Below, piece by piece: positions 15,927 to 22,635 of a stretch of DNA of 33,231 bases (position 1 is its first letter; the number at the start of each line of letters is the position of its first letter). Location: IMG/VR virus record IMGVR_UViG_3300010400_000041, positions 1 through 33,231 of that record; one strand, 5' to 3'. The translations under genes were made by a program, and so were the position numbers. This DNA is from a virus. Below the pieces are notes generated by a model. The model saw only the letters and a list, made by a program, of their open reading frames with translations, was not told where the DNA came from and searched no databases.

Positions 15927-16066
15927 AGATTAAATGCTAATTCCGCGTCGAGTTGTTCATAGATCTCATCCACATGGGGTTTGTCAACACCAGTCACTGT
16001 TGTTCCACCTAACCACCAAACCTCTCTGTTCTCGCTACTATCGTCATTAAATTCAAATATAATCAT
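15923..16066 (-). CDS. Small acidic protein, 47 aa
   Basis: ATG 16066 overlaps the polymerase stop as ATGA, indicating coupled translation, and its own stop overlaps the next ATG the same way. The product is acidic (FEFNDDSSENREVWWLGG and HVDEIYEQLDAELAF), with a short C-terminal helix. No family recognised. Being translated directly after the polymerase suggests, but does not prove, a replication accessory role. Confidence 0.62.
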   Translation of the reverse strand: MIIFEFNDDSSENREVWWLGGTTVTGVDKPHVDEIYEQLDAELAFNL

Positions 16067-17838
16067 GATTTAGCTTCACTCCAATTAGTCCCAATCCCAG
16101 AATCTATGGTAAGGGGTACTTTAAGTATAACACAATTAATCATTTTGTCAATGATTAACATGCGCACTTCTTCAATCATTTTTATAGGGGCTTCAAACAA
16201 TAACTCATCGTAAACTTGCACCAAAAGACCACATGAGGGATATGCACTTATTATATCGATCATAGCCTTCTTCATGATCTCAGCTGCACTACCTTGGGTA
16301 ATGTTATTGATTAACTGCCTTTCTGCCGCTTCTCTTTTCCACTTATTACCGTCCGTAAGCCCGTCCACTTTAATTCTACGCCCCATGAGGGTTTCACAAT
16401 AGCCACTCTTTTTCGAGTTAAAGATAAGCGCATCTTGCCATCTACGAAGAGCCGGAAAGAGATTCCACCACTTATTGATTTCATCTTGAGACTCCTTATC
16501 ACTGCATTTTAATTGACTTGCTACGCTCTTAAACGTGGCCCTGTATCCCACGGAGAGGTTGAGAATTTTGGCCCGATCCCGGGAAATTCCAAGACGTTCA
16601 GCAGTATATGCATGGAAGTCAATCTCGTCATTAAACAACTTGCACAAAGTCGGATCTTCGGAAAGGTGCGCCAGGACACGGGGTTCGATCTGTCCAAAAT
16701 CGCAATCTCCCATAAGCATTCCCGGTCGGGGGACAAACATCCGTCGCACAAGTTTACCATTTTCGGTCCTTTGAGGTATCTGTAAGAGATTCGGGTTCGA
16801 GCACGACGGTCTACCAGTGCGAGTACCGGTCTGACTAAAACGTGGATGAACTACTGTTTGTCCTCTTTCAAGATATGAGATAACGAAAGATGTAAGTAAG
16901 GTTTCGATTTCTGAAAATCGCAATAAACTATCGACAATCCTGTTTCCTTTAAATCGTTCCAAAGCCCGTTTATCAGTGCTTGGCTTATTTTTGAGTACCG
17001 GATAGATCTCTTTCGCATTTAATGCTCTTAGTAACTGTTTTGGACTATTTAGGTTAATCTCCCCTAGTTCAGCCTTTATTTGGGCCTCTAAGGGGGCTTT
17101 TTGTGCTTCTAAGGCCTGTTTAAGGCCCTCGAGATAAGTCAGATCTACCGAGACACCTCTATTTTCCATAGTATTGAAAATAACACTACAGGGTTTCTCT
17201 AAATCTTCAAAATAATGAGCATCTGGAACTTGGGCCAGTCCTTGATTTCGTTGTTTATCCCATAGTTTATAAGTAACAAAGCAATCCATTGCATTATACA
17301 TAGCCACAAGCTCTTGGGGTTGTTTATCAAGAGTAAAGCGTTCTTTGCTTTGCTTTAAAGTCCGTTTACCTACTATATCATCATAACTTGGATACTCAAT
17401 TCCCAATTCTCGCTTCGCCATATCTTTAAGACCATAGGTTTTCAAAGAACTATCAATAATGTGACCAATCAACATCGTGTCCCAAATTAACTGTTTATCT
17501 TTAATGTCTATGCCCCAACTTCTCAAGCATTCGAAATCTGTTATACCGTTATGGGCTATGGCATGAACGGTAGAAAGAGCGCAACACTTAAGAACATTAA
17601 GATCGGAAAAATAATAAACCCGACTACTATCAAGAACAAGAATGCCACAACCGACGAATCCGCCGGCCTCATCATGCTCGACATCCAATGCGACAGTTTG
17701 ACCTTTAAAAGAACCAGAGGGGACATAATTAATGACAACCTCAATTTTGTAAGTTTCTAATAGTGTACGAAAGGTCGCTAAGAGCCCGTCCTGCTTTTCT
17801 GACAAAGTAGATGGTTGCACAAGTGGTGTAGATTCCAA
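16063..17838 (-). CDS. polA: Family A DNA polymerase with 3'-5' exonuclease domain, 591 aa
   Basis: TTG 17838 is chosen as start because AGGAG lies six bases upstream; a TTG 15 bases earlier has no such site. Numbering from it, the exonuclease domain has LDVEH (Asp52, Glu54), HNGITDF (Asp101) and YNAMD (Tyr181, Asp185). The polymerase domain has TRTGRPSCSNPNLLQIP (about 339-355), motif A DFGQIE (Asp380), motif B RDRAKILNLSVGY (420-432) and motif C VYDE (Asp544, Glu545). The residue matching E. coli Phe762 is Leu428. The residue matching His881 is Tyr543. There is no 5'-3' nuclease domain. It is the replicative polymerase, presumably working with the Prim-Pol/helicase. Confidence 0.93.
   Translation of the reverse strand: MESTPLVQPSTLSEKQDGLLATFRTLLETYKIEVVINYVPSGSFKGQTVALDVEHDEAGGFVGCGILVLDSSRVYYFSDLNVLKCCALSTVHAIAHNGITDFECLRSWGIDIKDKQLIWDTMLIGHIIDSSLKTYGLKDMAKRELGIEYPSYDDIVGKRTLKQSKERFTLDKQPQELVAMYNAMDCFVTYKLWDKQRNQGLAQVPDAHYFEDLEKPCSVIFNTMENRGVSVDLTYLEGLKQALEAQKAPLEAQIKAELGEINLNSPKQLLRALNAKEIYPVLKNKPSTDKRALERFKGNRIVDSLLRFSEIETLLTSFVISYLERGQTVVHPRFSQTGTRTGRPSCSNPNLLQIPQRTENGKLVRRMFVPRPGMLMGDCDFGQIEPRVLAHLSEDPTLCKLFNDEIDFHAYTAERLGISRDRAKILNLSVGYRATFKSVASQLKCSDKESQDEINKWWNLFPALRRWQDALIFNSKKSGYCETLMGRRIKVDGLTDGNKWKREAAERQLINNITQGSAAEIMKKAMIDIISAYPSCGLLVQVYDELLFEAPIKMIEEVRMLIIDKMINCVILKVPLTIDSGIGTNWSEAKS
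16124..16151 (-). promoter_or_regulatory. Possible internal promoter near the end of the polymerase gene
   Basis: On the minus strand, TTGACA (16146-16151), a 16-bp spacer and TATACT (16124-16129) lie inside the polymerase coding region. It would drive the small acidic and membrane genes, the HNH gene, the exonuclease and the protease. The sequence also encodes a conserved-looking protein stretch, so the match may be chance. Confidence 0.4.
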
Positions 17839-17911
17839 TATAGACTCCTGCAAACACTAGAATCAGTGCCGTATAAAGAAACACATAGCCAATCAATCTA
17901 CGCACTTGCAT
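17741..17911 (-). CDS. Possible small membrane protein overlapping the polymerase start, 56 aa
   Basis: ATG 17911 begins nine bases past the stop of the DUF5664 gene. Residues 6-36 (starting LIGYVFLYTALILVFAGVYI) are strongly hydrophobic, and a basic tail follows (FVRKAGRALSD). The last 98 bases lie out of frame inside the polymerase gene. The first 73 bases are otherwise unused and encode most of the membrane span. No good ribosome-binding site is seen. Either a real overlapping gene couples to polymerase translation, or this is a chance frame. Confidence 0.4.
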   Translation of the reverse strand: MQVRRLIGYVFLYTALILVFAGVYIGIYTTCATIYFVRKAGRALSDLSYTIRNLQN

Positions 17912-17919
17912 AGCTCGTG

Positions 17920-18303
17920 TTATGCATCTGGACTATGAACATTTTGCACTTGGCTATTGAATATTTTAACTGCCTCTGCATCACTGACCTTTGTGTAATA
18001 CCGATCATCAGTTCCTACTCCCCGATATTGCCATTCCATCAACATGAGTGCATTATAGCATAAATGCGCTAAATGCGGACAACCTGATTCAGGATCGCTA
18101 TCTTCTCCCCGGATAAATGCCGTTAGGTGTCGTACGCATGAACCTAAGGTACGCATAAACGCCATTCCGCTCATATAATTCCATTGTCCATACTTACGTG
18201 CTCCAAACTCCCCAACAAGAGCAATTTCGTCAAACCCGTGCATCGCCAAGAGATATTGACTCGTTAACTTTCCTGCATCGAAATGCTTTGCTTCATTTTG
18301 CAT
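17920..18303 (-). CDS. dATP/dGTP pyrophosphohydrolase-like protein (DUF5664), 127 aa
   Basis: ATG 18303 is preferred, with GGGG nine bases upstream. The product then begins MQNEAKHFDAGKL, matching the family start. Family features are EFGARKYGQWNY (32-43), RHLTAFIRGEDSDPESG (58-74) and PHLAHLCYNALMLMEW (76-91). The Glu, Asp and His residues here would hold magnesium, as in MazG-like all-alpha NTP pyrophosphatases. It probably hydrolyses deoxynucleoside triphosphates and so shapes the nucleotide pool. It overlaps the DUF6899 gene by 11 bases and lies in a nucleotide-metabolism and replication cluster. Confidence 0.82.
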   Translation of the reverse strand: MQNEAKHFDAGKLTSQYLLAMHGFDEIALVGEFGARKYGQWNYMSGMAFMRTLGSCVRHLTAFIRGEDSDPESGCPHLAHLCYNALMLMEWQYRGVGTDDRYYTKVSDAEAVKIFNSQVQNVHSPDA

Positions 18304-18547
18304 TGAGATATACCCCACCATTCTCTCGACATTTATAATCTTCATAAGGCGCCGCCACACAACGATATAATTCTAATTGGGCACATTGCATCGCTCCAAT
18401 CACCTCATTTAAAGTATTATAGGAAAGTCCTTTACGTGTTATGTAGTCATCGACCATCTTGCTGATCATGTAATTCAACTCGCCCGGTGCCATAGGCAGA
18501 CGGCCATCATCCAAACTCGCTTTAACTCCCGAATTAAGGTAGGGCAT
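18293..18547 (-). CDS. DUF6899 family protein, 84 aa
   Basis: ATG 18547 overlaps the upstream stop as TAATG and has AAGGAG seven bases before it; an upstream in-frame start is rejected. The pattern MPYLNSG, PGELNYMISKMVDDYI, SYNTLNEVIGAMQCAQLE and VAAPYEDYKCRENG is that of DUF6899, a common small phage protein. It often sits beside DUF5664-type genes, as here. The family function is not known to me. It is all-helical and soluble. Confidence 0.83.
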   Translation of the reverse strand: MPYLNSGVKASLDDGRLPMAPGELNYMISKMVDDYITRKGLSYNTLNEVIGAMQCAQLELYRCVAAPYEDYKCRENGGVYLNAK

Positions 18548-18717
18548 TAGATTACTCCTTTTAATTCTAATTCTTCTTTTTTCTTTCGCATGATTTGCGA
18601 CCATAAAACGCCGATGACAAAATCTTTTACTTTCATATCATATAGTTTGGCGTATTTTCTAATCATCTTATTGTCTTTGCCAGTAAATGTCATTATTCGG
18701 CCTTTAACTTTAATCAC
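18547..18717 (-). CDS. Small basic protein, 56 aa, GTG start
   Basis: GTG 18717 is preferred: it overlaps the upstream stop as GTGA, and AAGGAG lies eight bases before it. An ATG at 18741 would add eight residues. The product is very basic (KVKGRIMTFTGKDNKMIRKY and SQIMRKKKEELELKG), with a likely helix-turn-helix-like arrangement around residues 20-40. That would suit a small DNA- or RNA-binding protein, but no family is recognised. Confidence 0.65.
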   Translation of the reverse strand: MIKVKGRIMTFTGKDNKMIRKYAKLYDMKVKDFVIGVLWSQIMRKKKEELELKGVI

Positions 18718-19154
18718 TTTGTGCACTCCTTCTTTAGCCATCGAAAAGCAGTTTTCATATCTTTGAAGACGGGAAATAATACATTACTAAATCCCATGAG
18801 CTGACCTTTATGGCGCGCAGGAGCAACCAAAGCAACAGGTAATCCAATAAACTTAGCGTAGTCCTTTTCGAAGTCGGTACCATCACTAGCCTTATCTCCT
18901 GTAAGTTTAATGAGTCCATCAGCTCTCCTAATTAACTTCAAGTCTTTTATAACATACTTTTTCATCTTTGTCAAGGTCATACTATCAGATATTCGATATC
19001 CTTTCCAATCCGACAACTCCGTATAACCAGGGTCTAGGGGAGCCATTCCCATCTGACGACATAGTTTAGAGGCCTTCTTACGCTCTGCAATAACCTCTTT
19101 GGTTATGCGCCCAGCCATTGAACCGGCAAGATAGATCTTCGGTGGTGTTTTCAT
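18714..19154 (-). CDS. Nucleoside 2-deoxyribosyltransferase-like enzyme, 146 aa
   Basis: The fold signature of nucleoside deoxyribosyltransferases and related N-hydrolases is present: IYLAGSM (7-13), a helix ending in KDLKLIRRADGLIKL (Asp71 and Asp79), and SDGTDFEKDYA (90-100), where Glu96 would be the nucleophile. Such enzymes exchange or remove bases on deoxynucleosides or deoxynucleotides. It is read together with DUF6899 and DUF5664, so a nucleotide-pool role is likely. Whether it makes a modified nucleotide or degrades host nucleotides cannot be told from sequence. It overlaps both neighbours by four bases. Confidence 0.78.
   Translation of the reverse strand: MKTPPKIYLAGSMAGRITKEVIAERKKASKLCRQMGMAPLDPGYTELSDWKGYRISDSMTLTKMKKYVIKDLKLIRRADGLIKLTGDKASDGTDFEKDYAKFIGLPVALVAPARHKGQLMGFSNVLFPVFKDMKTAFRWLKKECTK
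18946..18974 (-). promoter_or_regulatory. Sigma70-like internal promoter upstream of the polymerase cluster
   Basis: TTGACA (18969-18974), a 17-bp spacer and TATAAA (18946-18951) read leftward, matching the consensus at 11 of 12 positions. It lies inside the deoxyribosyltransferase gene. It would drive the basic protein, DUF6899, DUF5664 and polymerase genes independently of the upstream operon. Confidence 0.55.
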
Positions 19155-19360
19155 AGTTCCCTATACCCTGGATTACCGCGATATTCCTTGTCTGCTTCGT
19201 AGCAATGTTTATGACATAATGTTTCGTTATCTGCTCCCGTCGGTTGTCCTAAAGCAAAATGGATTTGAGACTTTAGATCGTGATAGGGACCAAACATATA
19301 AAGACCAACTTCTTCTCCATGTAGAATTCGCTCATCGCAAATTTGACAAAAGGCGATCAT
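19151..19360 (-). CDS. Cys/His-rich zinc-binding protein, 69 aa
   Basis: ATG 19360 overlaps the upstream stop as TAATG, so it is preferred over an ATG nine bases earlier. CQIC at about 5-8 and CHKHC near 49-53 are likely zinc ligands. Between them lies FGPYHDLKSQIHF. It ends overlapping the deoxyribosyltransferase gene by four bases. It may be a small DksA- or HNH-like zinc protein. The catalytic pattern of HNH is not complete, so only zinc binding is claimed. Confidence 0.68.
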   Translation of the reverse strand: MIAFCQICDERILHGEEVGLYMFGPYHDLKSQIHFALGQPTGADNETLCHKHCYEADKEYRGNPGYREL

Positions 19361-19473
19361 TAGGCCCATCCCATCATCAATGCCACCAATTGTTCAGTGA
19401 GACACCGATCCTGTCCTAATTCATCAAACCAAGAAAGATTCCAACGACCGTTGAAATATGAATAATTAATCAT
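19360..19473 (-). CDS. Microprotein, 37 aa
   Basis: ATG 19473 overlaps the previous short frame as ATGA, and the stop overlaps the next gene as TAATG. The product is aromatic (MINYSYFNGRWNLSWFDELG) with a C-terminal helix (LTEQLVALMMGW). The double overlap is the main support. No family recognised. Confidence 0.5.
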   Translation of the reverse strand: MINYSYFNGRWNLSWFDELGQDRCLTEQLVALMMGWA

Positions 19474-19529
19474 ATTCTTAGTCCCCAAAGAATTAATTTC
19501 TCAATACACCAATCTATGAATTTAACCAT
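19470..19529 (-). CDS. Possible 19-aa microprotein
   Basis: ATG 19529 lies eight bases inside the previous gene and the stop overlaps the next ATG as ATGA. The product, MVKFIDWCIEKLILWGLRI, is one amphipathic to hydrophobic helix. It may be a true microprotein that contacts membrane, or only a relay that keeps ribosomes moving between its neighbours. Confidence 0.35.
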   Translation of the reverse strand: MVKFIDWCIEKLILWGLRI

Positions 19530-19659
19530 GTAAAGTTTCCGCTAGTATTTTAATTAAAGCCATTTCTAATTGATTTACTGTTAAACCTAGATAATCTGCA
19601 ATGCGCCGTAAGATCTCTTTACCATCGATAGTTTGCGTCCCACAAGGATCGTAACTCAT
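19522..19659 (-). CDS. Small hypothetical protein, 45 aa
   Basis: ATG 19659 overlaps the upstream stop as ATGA. The product has a helical body (GKEILRRIADYLGLTVNQLE), similar in look to a short helix-turn-helix (ADYLGLTVNQLEMALI). The stretch could be a minimal DNA-binding module, but it is too short to prove. It sits in a run of overlapping small genes downstream of the Prim-Pol/helicase. Confidence 0.55.
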   Translation of the reverse strand: MSYDPCGTQTIDGKEILRRIADYLGLTVNQLEMALIKILAETLHG

Positions 19660-19856
19660 ATTGACCTTATCCCATCATGAACACCATCATTGTATCCGAT
19701 TCTTTTCCCTTCATTAAATCTCTGATTACCAAAGTCTTCTATTTCCGCTTTGACAGCTCCATAAGTAGACTCTGGAATCTCATTTAGTCTATCGAATTTA
19801 GTCGGAAGATTGACAAGTGTCATAATACGTTCCATAACTTTTTGAGCTGATTTCAT
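19656..19856 (-). CDS. Hypothetical protein, 66 aa
   Basis: ATG 19856 overlaps the Prim-Pol/helicase stop as ATGA. The product is helical and charged (SAQKVMERIMTLVNLPTKFD, then VKAEIEDFGNQRFNEGKRIG) and ends with YNDGVHDGIRSI. No membrane span or known motif is seen. Coupling to the helicase gene suggests a replication context only. Confidence 0.65.
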   Translation of the reverse strand: MKSAQKVMERIMTLVNLPTKFDRLNEIPESTYGAVKAEIEDFGNQRFNEGKRIGYNDGVHDGIRSI

Positions 19857-21400
19857 TTAATTTCCTCAATTCTCCAAGGTTGTTTTCGAAGTATGAAGTT
19901 TAACTGTCCTTTCTCTCCCCACCGATTCTTGTCCACGATACCCACAATTTCTGTTCCTTCAAGTATAACACGAGTTTCACTTAAAAGCAAGACCTGTGCA
20001 GAAACTTCTTCTATTGTTCCGGCCCCCTTAATCATACTTAACCTTGGGGCGACCCTCTCACCATTTTCGACCCAATCGGCGCTACGATTTAGCTGTGCCG
20101 CTATAATACCTGGTATATTGAACTTTCTCGCTAAGAATTTAAGACCCTTCATAAACTCACTTAGTTTCTGCTGTTCATCCCCCACATTATTGATGTGGTC
20201 AAAGATGAAGACATCGGGCTGTATAAGTTTTAATGCTTCTTCAATTCTTTCTGTATTTGGCGCAAACTCGTCACATATGTAGAACTGATGTTTTGCAAAC
20301 GATTCTGGATCATCAAGAGTTGCGCGATACCGTGACCAGATCTGATCGAAAGACATTTCTGTTGAGAAGAGCAACACTTTTTTACCTTGTTCACAGAGTG
20401 TTCGAGCTGGGCCAATAAGCCAATTTGTTTTACCAACTCCGGTCCTAGCCGCAACTGTAAGTATCTCCGAACGACGGAGTCCGCCGGTGAGCCGGTCGAA
20501 TAAACTGTAGCCAGTCGGGAATTCAGCCGTTCTGTTCGTTGATGCCATTGCACTGGTGTACTGCTCGACACTGTCTGGGTTGGTTGGAGAATGGATAGTA
20601 AGTGCGGACTGATTGCCGTACAATCCGGGTCCGGTCCGTTGTATTTCAACACCGGAATGCATTGAAACTCTTGGTTCATAACGTGACCAGACGTTTTTGA
20701 TCTTTTCTTCCAAATGTCCAGAAATAGCTCCAACACGTTCCGCATGGGGTTGGAGGAGGACTTTTGCATCAAGTTCGCTATAACCATCATTGCGAAGCCT
20801 AGAACAAATCCGGAAAAGAGTTTCATCAATGTTTCCATCTTTCATTTCCTCCAATGCTTTAGCGATCCAGGATTCCTCTTTAACAACCGAAACTATCGTA
20901 GTATCCATCATAGAAACAGAGTCCGCAAATATGTTCATTGGGAACACAGGGAGCTTCGTGACACCAAGCACAGGTGTTAGGAAGCTGTACTTGCTTCCGT
21001 TTGGGTGCAGACTTGGGGGTGCCACTACATAACCTCCCTCTCCTCTTATATCCACTCCGGGTATCTTCTTTACACTGTTTCGGCATAGGCCCTCCGGATC
21101 ACTATAATATAACTGTTTGCCATTACCGGTTCGTACAGTAACCGTCGATACAAGTTTTAGCGATGAGCCAGACTTTATACCTTCTGGACCATCGAGGTCT
21201 ACAACTGCAATACCCGAAACCTTTCCCGTTACTATCCCGATGTTGGCCATTGGGTAGGACTGCCACCAATTCTTTATTTCTTGTTCGGTGGACTTTTTTG
21301 TTTGATATTCGCGCCAAGGAATTAAAGGTTCCTTTGATTTTGGACGCAATGGTATTATACAATAACCTAAGTTTAAATACTTCAAAGCCCAGTTTAGCAT
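19853..21400 (-). CDS. Prim-Pol primase fused to DnaB-like helicase, 515 aa
   Basis: The N-terminal domain (about 1-165) is a bifunctional primase-polymerase of the archaeo-eukaryotic type (PF09250 type): CIIPLRPKSKEPLIPW, NIGIVTGKVSGIAVVDLD (catalytic Asp68 and Asp70), VDIRGEGGYVVAPPSLHPNG. The C-terminal RecA-like domain (about 295-515) is DnaB/RepA-type helicase: Walker A ARTGVGKT (318-325), Walker B VFIFDH (Asp401), AAQLNRS (434-440) and KNRWGEKG (491-498), the likely arginine finger. It would prime and unwind at the fork for the family A polymerase. The start overlaps the nuclease stop (TAATG), with GAGGAG upstream. Confidence 0.92.
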   Translation of the reverse strand: MLNWALKYLNLGYCIIPLRPKSKEPLIPWREYQTKKSTEQEIKNWWQSYPMANIGIVTGKVSGIAVVDLDGPEGIKSGSSLKLVSTVTVRTGNGKQLYYSDPEGLCRNSVKKIPGVDIRGEGGYVVAPPSLHPNGSKYSFLTPVLGVTKLPVFPMNIFADSVSMMDTTIVSVVKEESWIAKALEEMKDGNIDETLFRICSRLRNDGYSELDAKVLLQPHAERVGAISGHLEEKIKNVWSRYEPRVSMHSGVEIQRTGPGLYGNQSALTIHSPTNPDSVEQYTSAMASTNRTAEFPTGYSLFDRLTGGLRRSEILTVAARTGVGKTNWLIGPARTLCEQGKKVLLFSTEMSFDQIWSRYRATLDDPESFAKHQFYICDEFAPNTERIEEALKLIQPDVFIFDHINNVGDEQQKLSEFMKGLKFLARKFNIPGIIAAQLNRSADWVENGERVAPRLSMIKGAGTIEEVSAQVLLLSETRVILEGTEIVGIVDKNRWGEKGQLNFILRKQPWRIEEIK

Positions 21401-22029
21401 TAGATCTCCTCATCAGGCTTTCTCCATGGTCCGGTTTCTCGATCATAATCCAATACTTCCCGACATGCTACAAATGCTTTAAAATAATCTTTAAGACCTT
21501 TATAATACGTCACTTTAAGTTTCGGCATTTTCAACTTCTTATCGTAATGAACACATACCGCTTGATCAATGATTTGATCTGGATGTTTTTCATTCCAGGC
21601 TTGGGCATAAGCGGCCATCTGAACAGTGTACCAATGGCTATTTGTATTAGACGTCTTCCAATCACCAACCCATAAGCCTGTCTCGCCTTCTATCCGGCAT
21701 ATGAAATCTGCCGTGCCATGATAACGATACTTTTGACTGATGACTTTTTGTTCTTGTTTTACAAATTCGGCTACCTTGGGACAGAACTGGTCGTATATTA
21801 ACTGTGCAGCTGGATTAGCAAGATCCCATGTTTCTAATGCACTATGAACAGCTGTTCCAAATGCACAGCCATCTTCATAGATCTTTTCGCATTTTTTCCA
21901 GCCATCAAGTCCAGCTTTATAAACTTCTCGTTTATACCATTCATGTAGAAATGGTTTAGCAACAATTCCGAGAACCTCTGTGACACTGGGCCACTGTTCG
22001 CCATTAACGATGAAGTTTGTATGAGGCAT
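21400..22029 (-). CDS. PD-(D/E)XK nuclease, RecB/Cas4-like, 209 aa
   Basis: The order of motifs fits RecB-family nucleases: GTAVHSALE (58-66), HGTADFI (104-110, Asp108), VGDWKTS (121-127, Asp123 and Lys125) and QMAAYAQAW (137-145). The opening SVTEVLGIVAKPFLHEWY is typical of phage members. It probably trims DNA ends or supports recombination and replication, like T7 gp6 in role but not in fold. AAGGA precedes the ATG, and both ends overlap neighbours. No Cas4 iron-sulphur cysteine cluster is visible. Confidence 0.88.
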   Translation of the reverse strand: MPHTNFIVNGEQWPSVTEVLGIVAKPFLHEWYKREVYKAGLDGWKKCEKIYEDGCAFGTAVHSALETWDLANPAAQLIYDQFCPKVAEFVKQEQKVISQKYRYHGTADFICRIEGETGLWVGDWKTSNTNSHWYTVQMAAYAQAWNEKHPDQIIDQAVCVHYDKKLKMPKLKVTYYKGLKDYFKAFVACREVLDYDRETGPWRKPDEEI

Positions 22030-22178
22030 TAGTTATCCTTATGGAAATAAACAATCAGATTAAATCCGACTAAGACTCCATTGATTAGAAATAATGGAGC
22101 ATTGCCGAATCTATAAGACAGGATCATTACTCCTGTCGATAATCCAGCAGCAAATGCATTAATGAATCGGCCGCCCAT
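22029..22178 (-). CDS. Small membrane protein with two hydrophobic segments, 49 aa
   Basis: ATG 22178 has GGAG ten bases upstream; its stop overlaps the nuclease ATG as TAATG. Hydrophobic segments at about 5-21 (FINAFAAGLSTGVMILS) and 28-45 (LFLINGVLVGFNLIVYF) suggest a helical hairpin in the membrane, with a basic start (MGGR). The function is not known. Confidence 0.65.
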   Translation of the reverse strand: MGGRFINAFAAGLSTGVMILSYRFGNAPLFLINGVLVGFNLIVYFHKDN

Positions 22179-22180
22179 GA

Positions 22181-22618
22181 TTACTTATCTCCAAAGACAA
22201 AAGCAACACCAGCTTCGACAAGCTTAAAGACATCTTCTTTATTAGATGTATCAGTTGAAGGATTCGACCAAAGAGCTTCAAGTAAGGCACAACGAGTCTT
22301 TCCCCGAGCTTCTTTATCGAAATCACGAGGAGCTAATGCAGCAGATACCTTTTGGTATGTCGCTACTCCAGGTTTCTCTTTCATCTCTGTCTTAGGGGGT
22401 GCTTTTACTTCGCCAACTTGGGCACCGATACTGTTAGCGTACTTTGAACCTTTATCTGAAATGTACAGTTCAATTTCAAGGCTGGCGCCCGGAACAACCT
22501 TAAGTTTATCGGTGTCTTTTAAATTCTTAGACCAATTAACATAAGATCCATCCTCTAATTGAAAACCGTATTTTGTGAGTTGCTTGATTTGAACGACTTC
22601 ATTAACTGTAGTTGCCAT
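22181..22618 (-). CDS. Putative single-stranded DNA-binding protein, OB-fold-like, 145 aa
   Basis: An AAGGAG site precedes ATG 22618. The N-terminal half looks like an OB-fold: VQIKQLTKYGFQLEDGSYVN, then LEIELYISDKGSKYANSI. A Pro/Lys linker with charged residues follows (APPKTEMKEKPG). The C-terminal part has helix ARGKTRCALLEALWSN and an acidic/aromatic end. The layout resembles small phage DNA-binding proteins next to helicase and nuclease genes. It lacks the classic acidic tip DDDIPF, so the role is inferred from fold impression and context. Confidence 0.55.
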   Translation of the reverse strand: MATTVNEVVQIKQLTKYGFQLEDGSYVNWSKNLKDTDKLKVVPGASLEIELYISDKGSKYANSIGAQVGEVKAPPKTEMKEKPGVATYQKVSAALAPRDFDKEARGKTRCALLEALWSNPSTDTSNKEDVFKLVEAGVAFVFGDK

Positions 22619-22635
22619 TATAATTCTCCTTATAT

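Noticed and set aside
15984-15990. TTGACA inside the 47-residue acidic gene as a promoter
   Set aside because: At 16-18 bp downstream there is no acceptable -10 box.
20230-20838. A 202-codon minus-strand frame inside the Prim-Pol/helicase gene
   Set aside because: It lies in another frame of a gene with clear motifs on the same strand and has no domain or ribosome site. It is a shadow.
21163-21675. A 170-codon plus-strand frame opposite the helicase and nuclease genes
   Set aside because: Antisense to two well-supported enzymes, with no motif and no promoter. Treated as a shadow.
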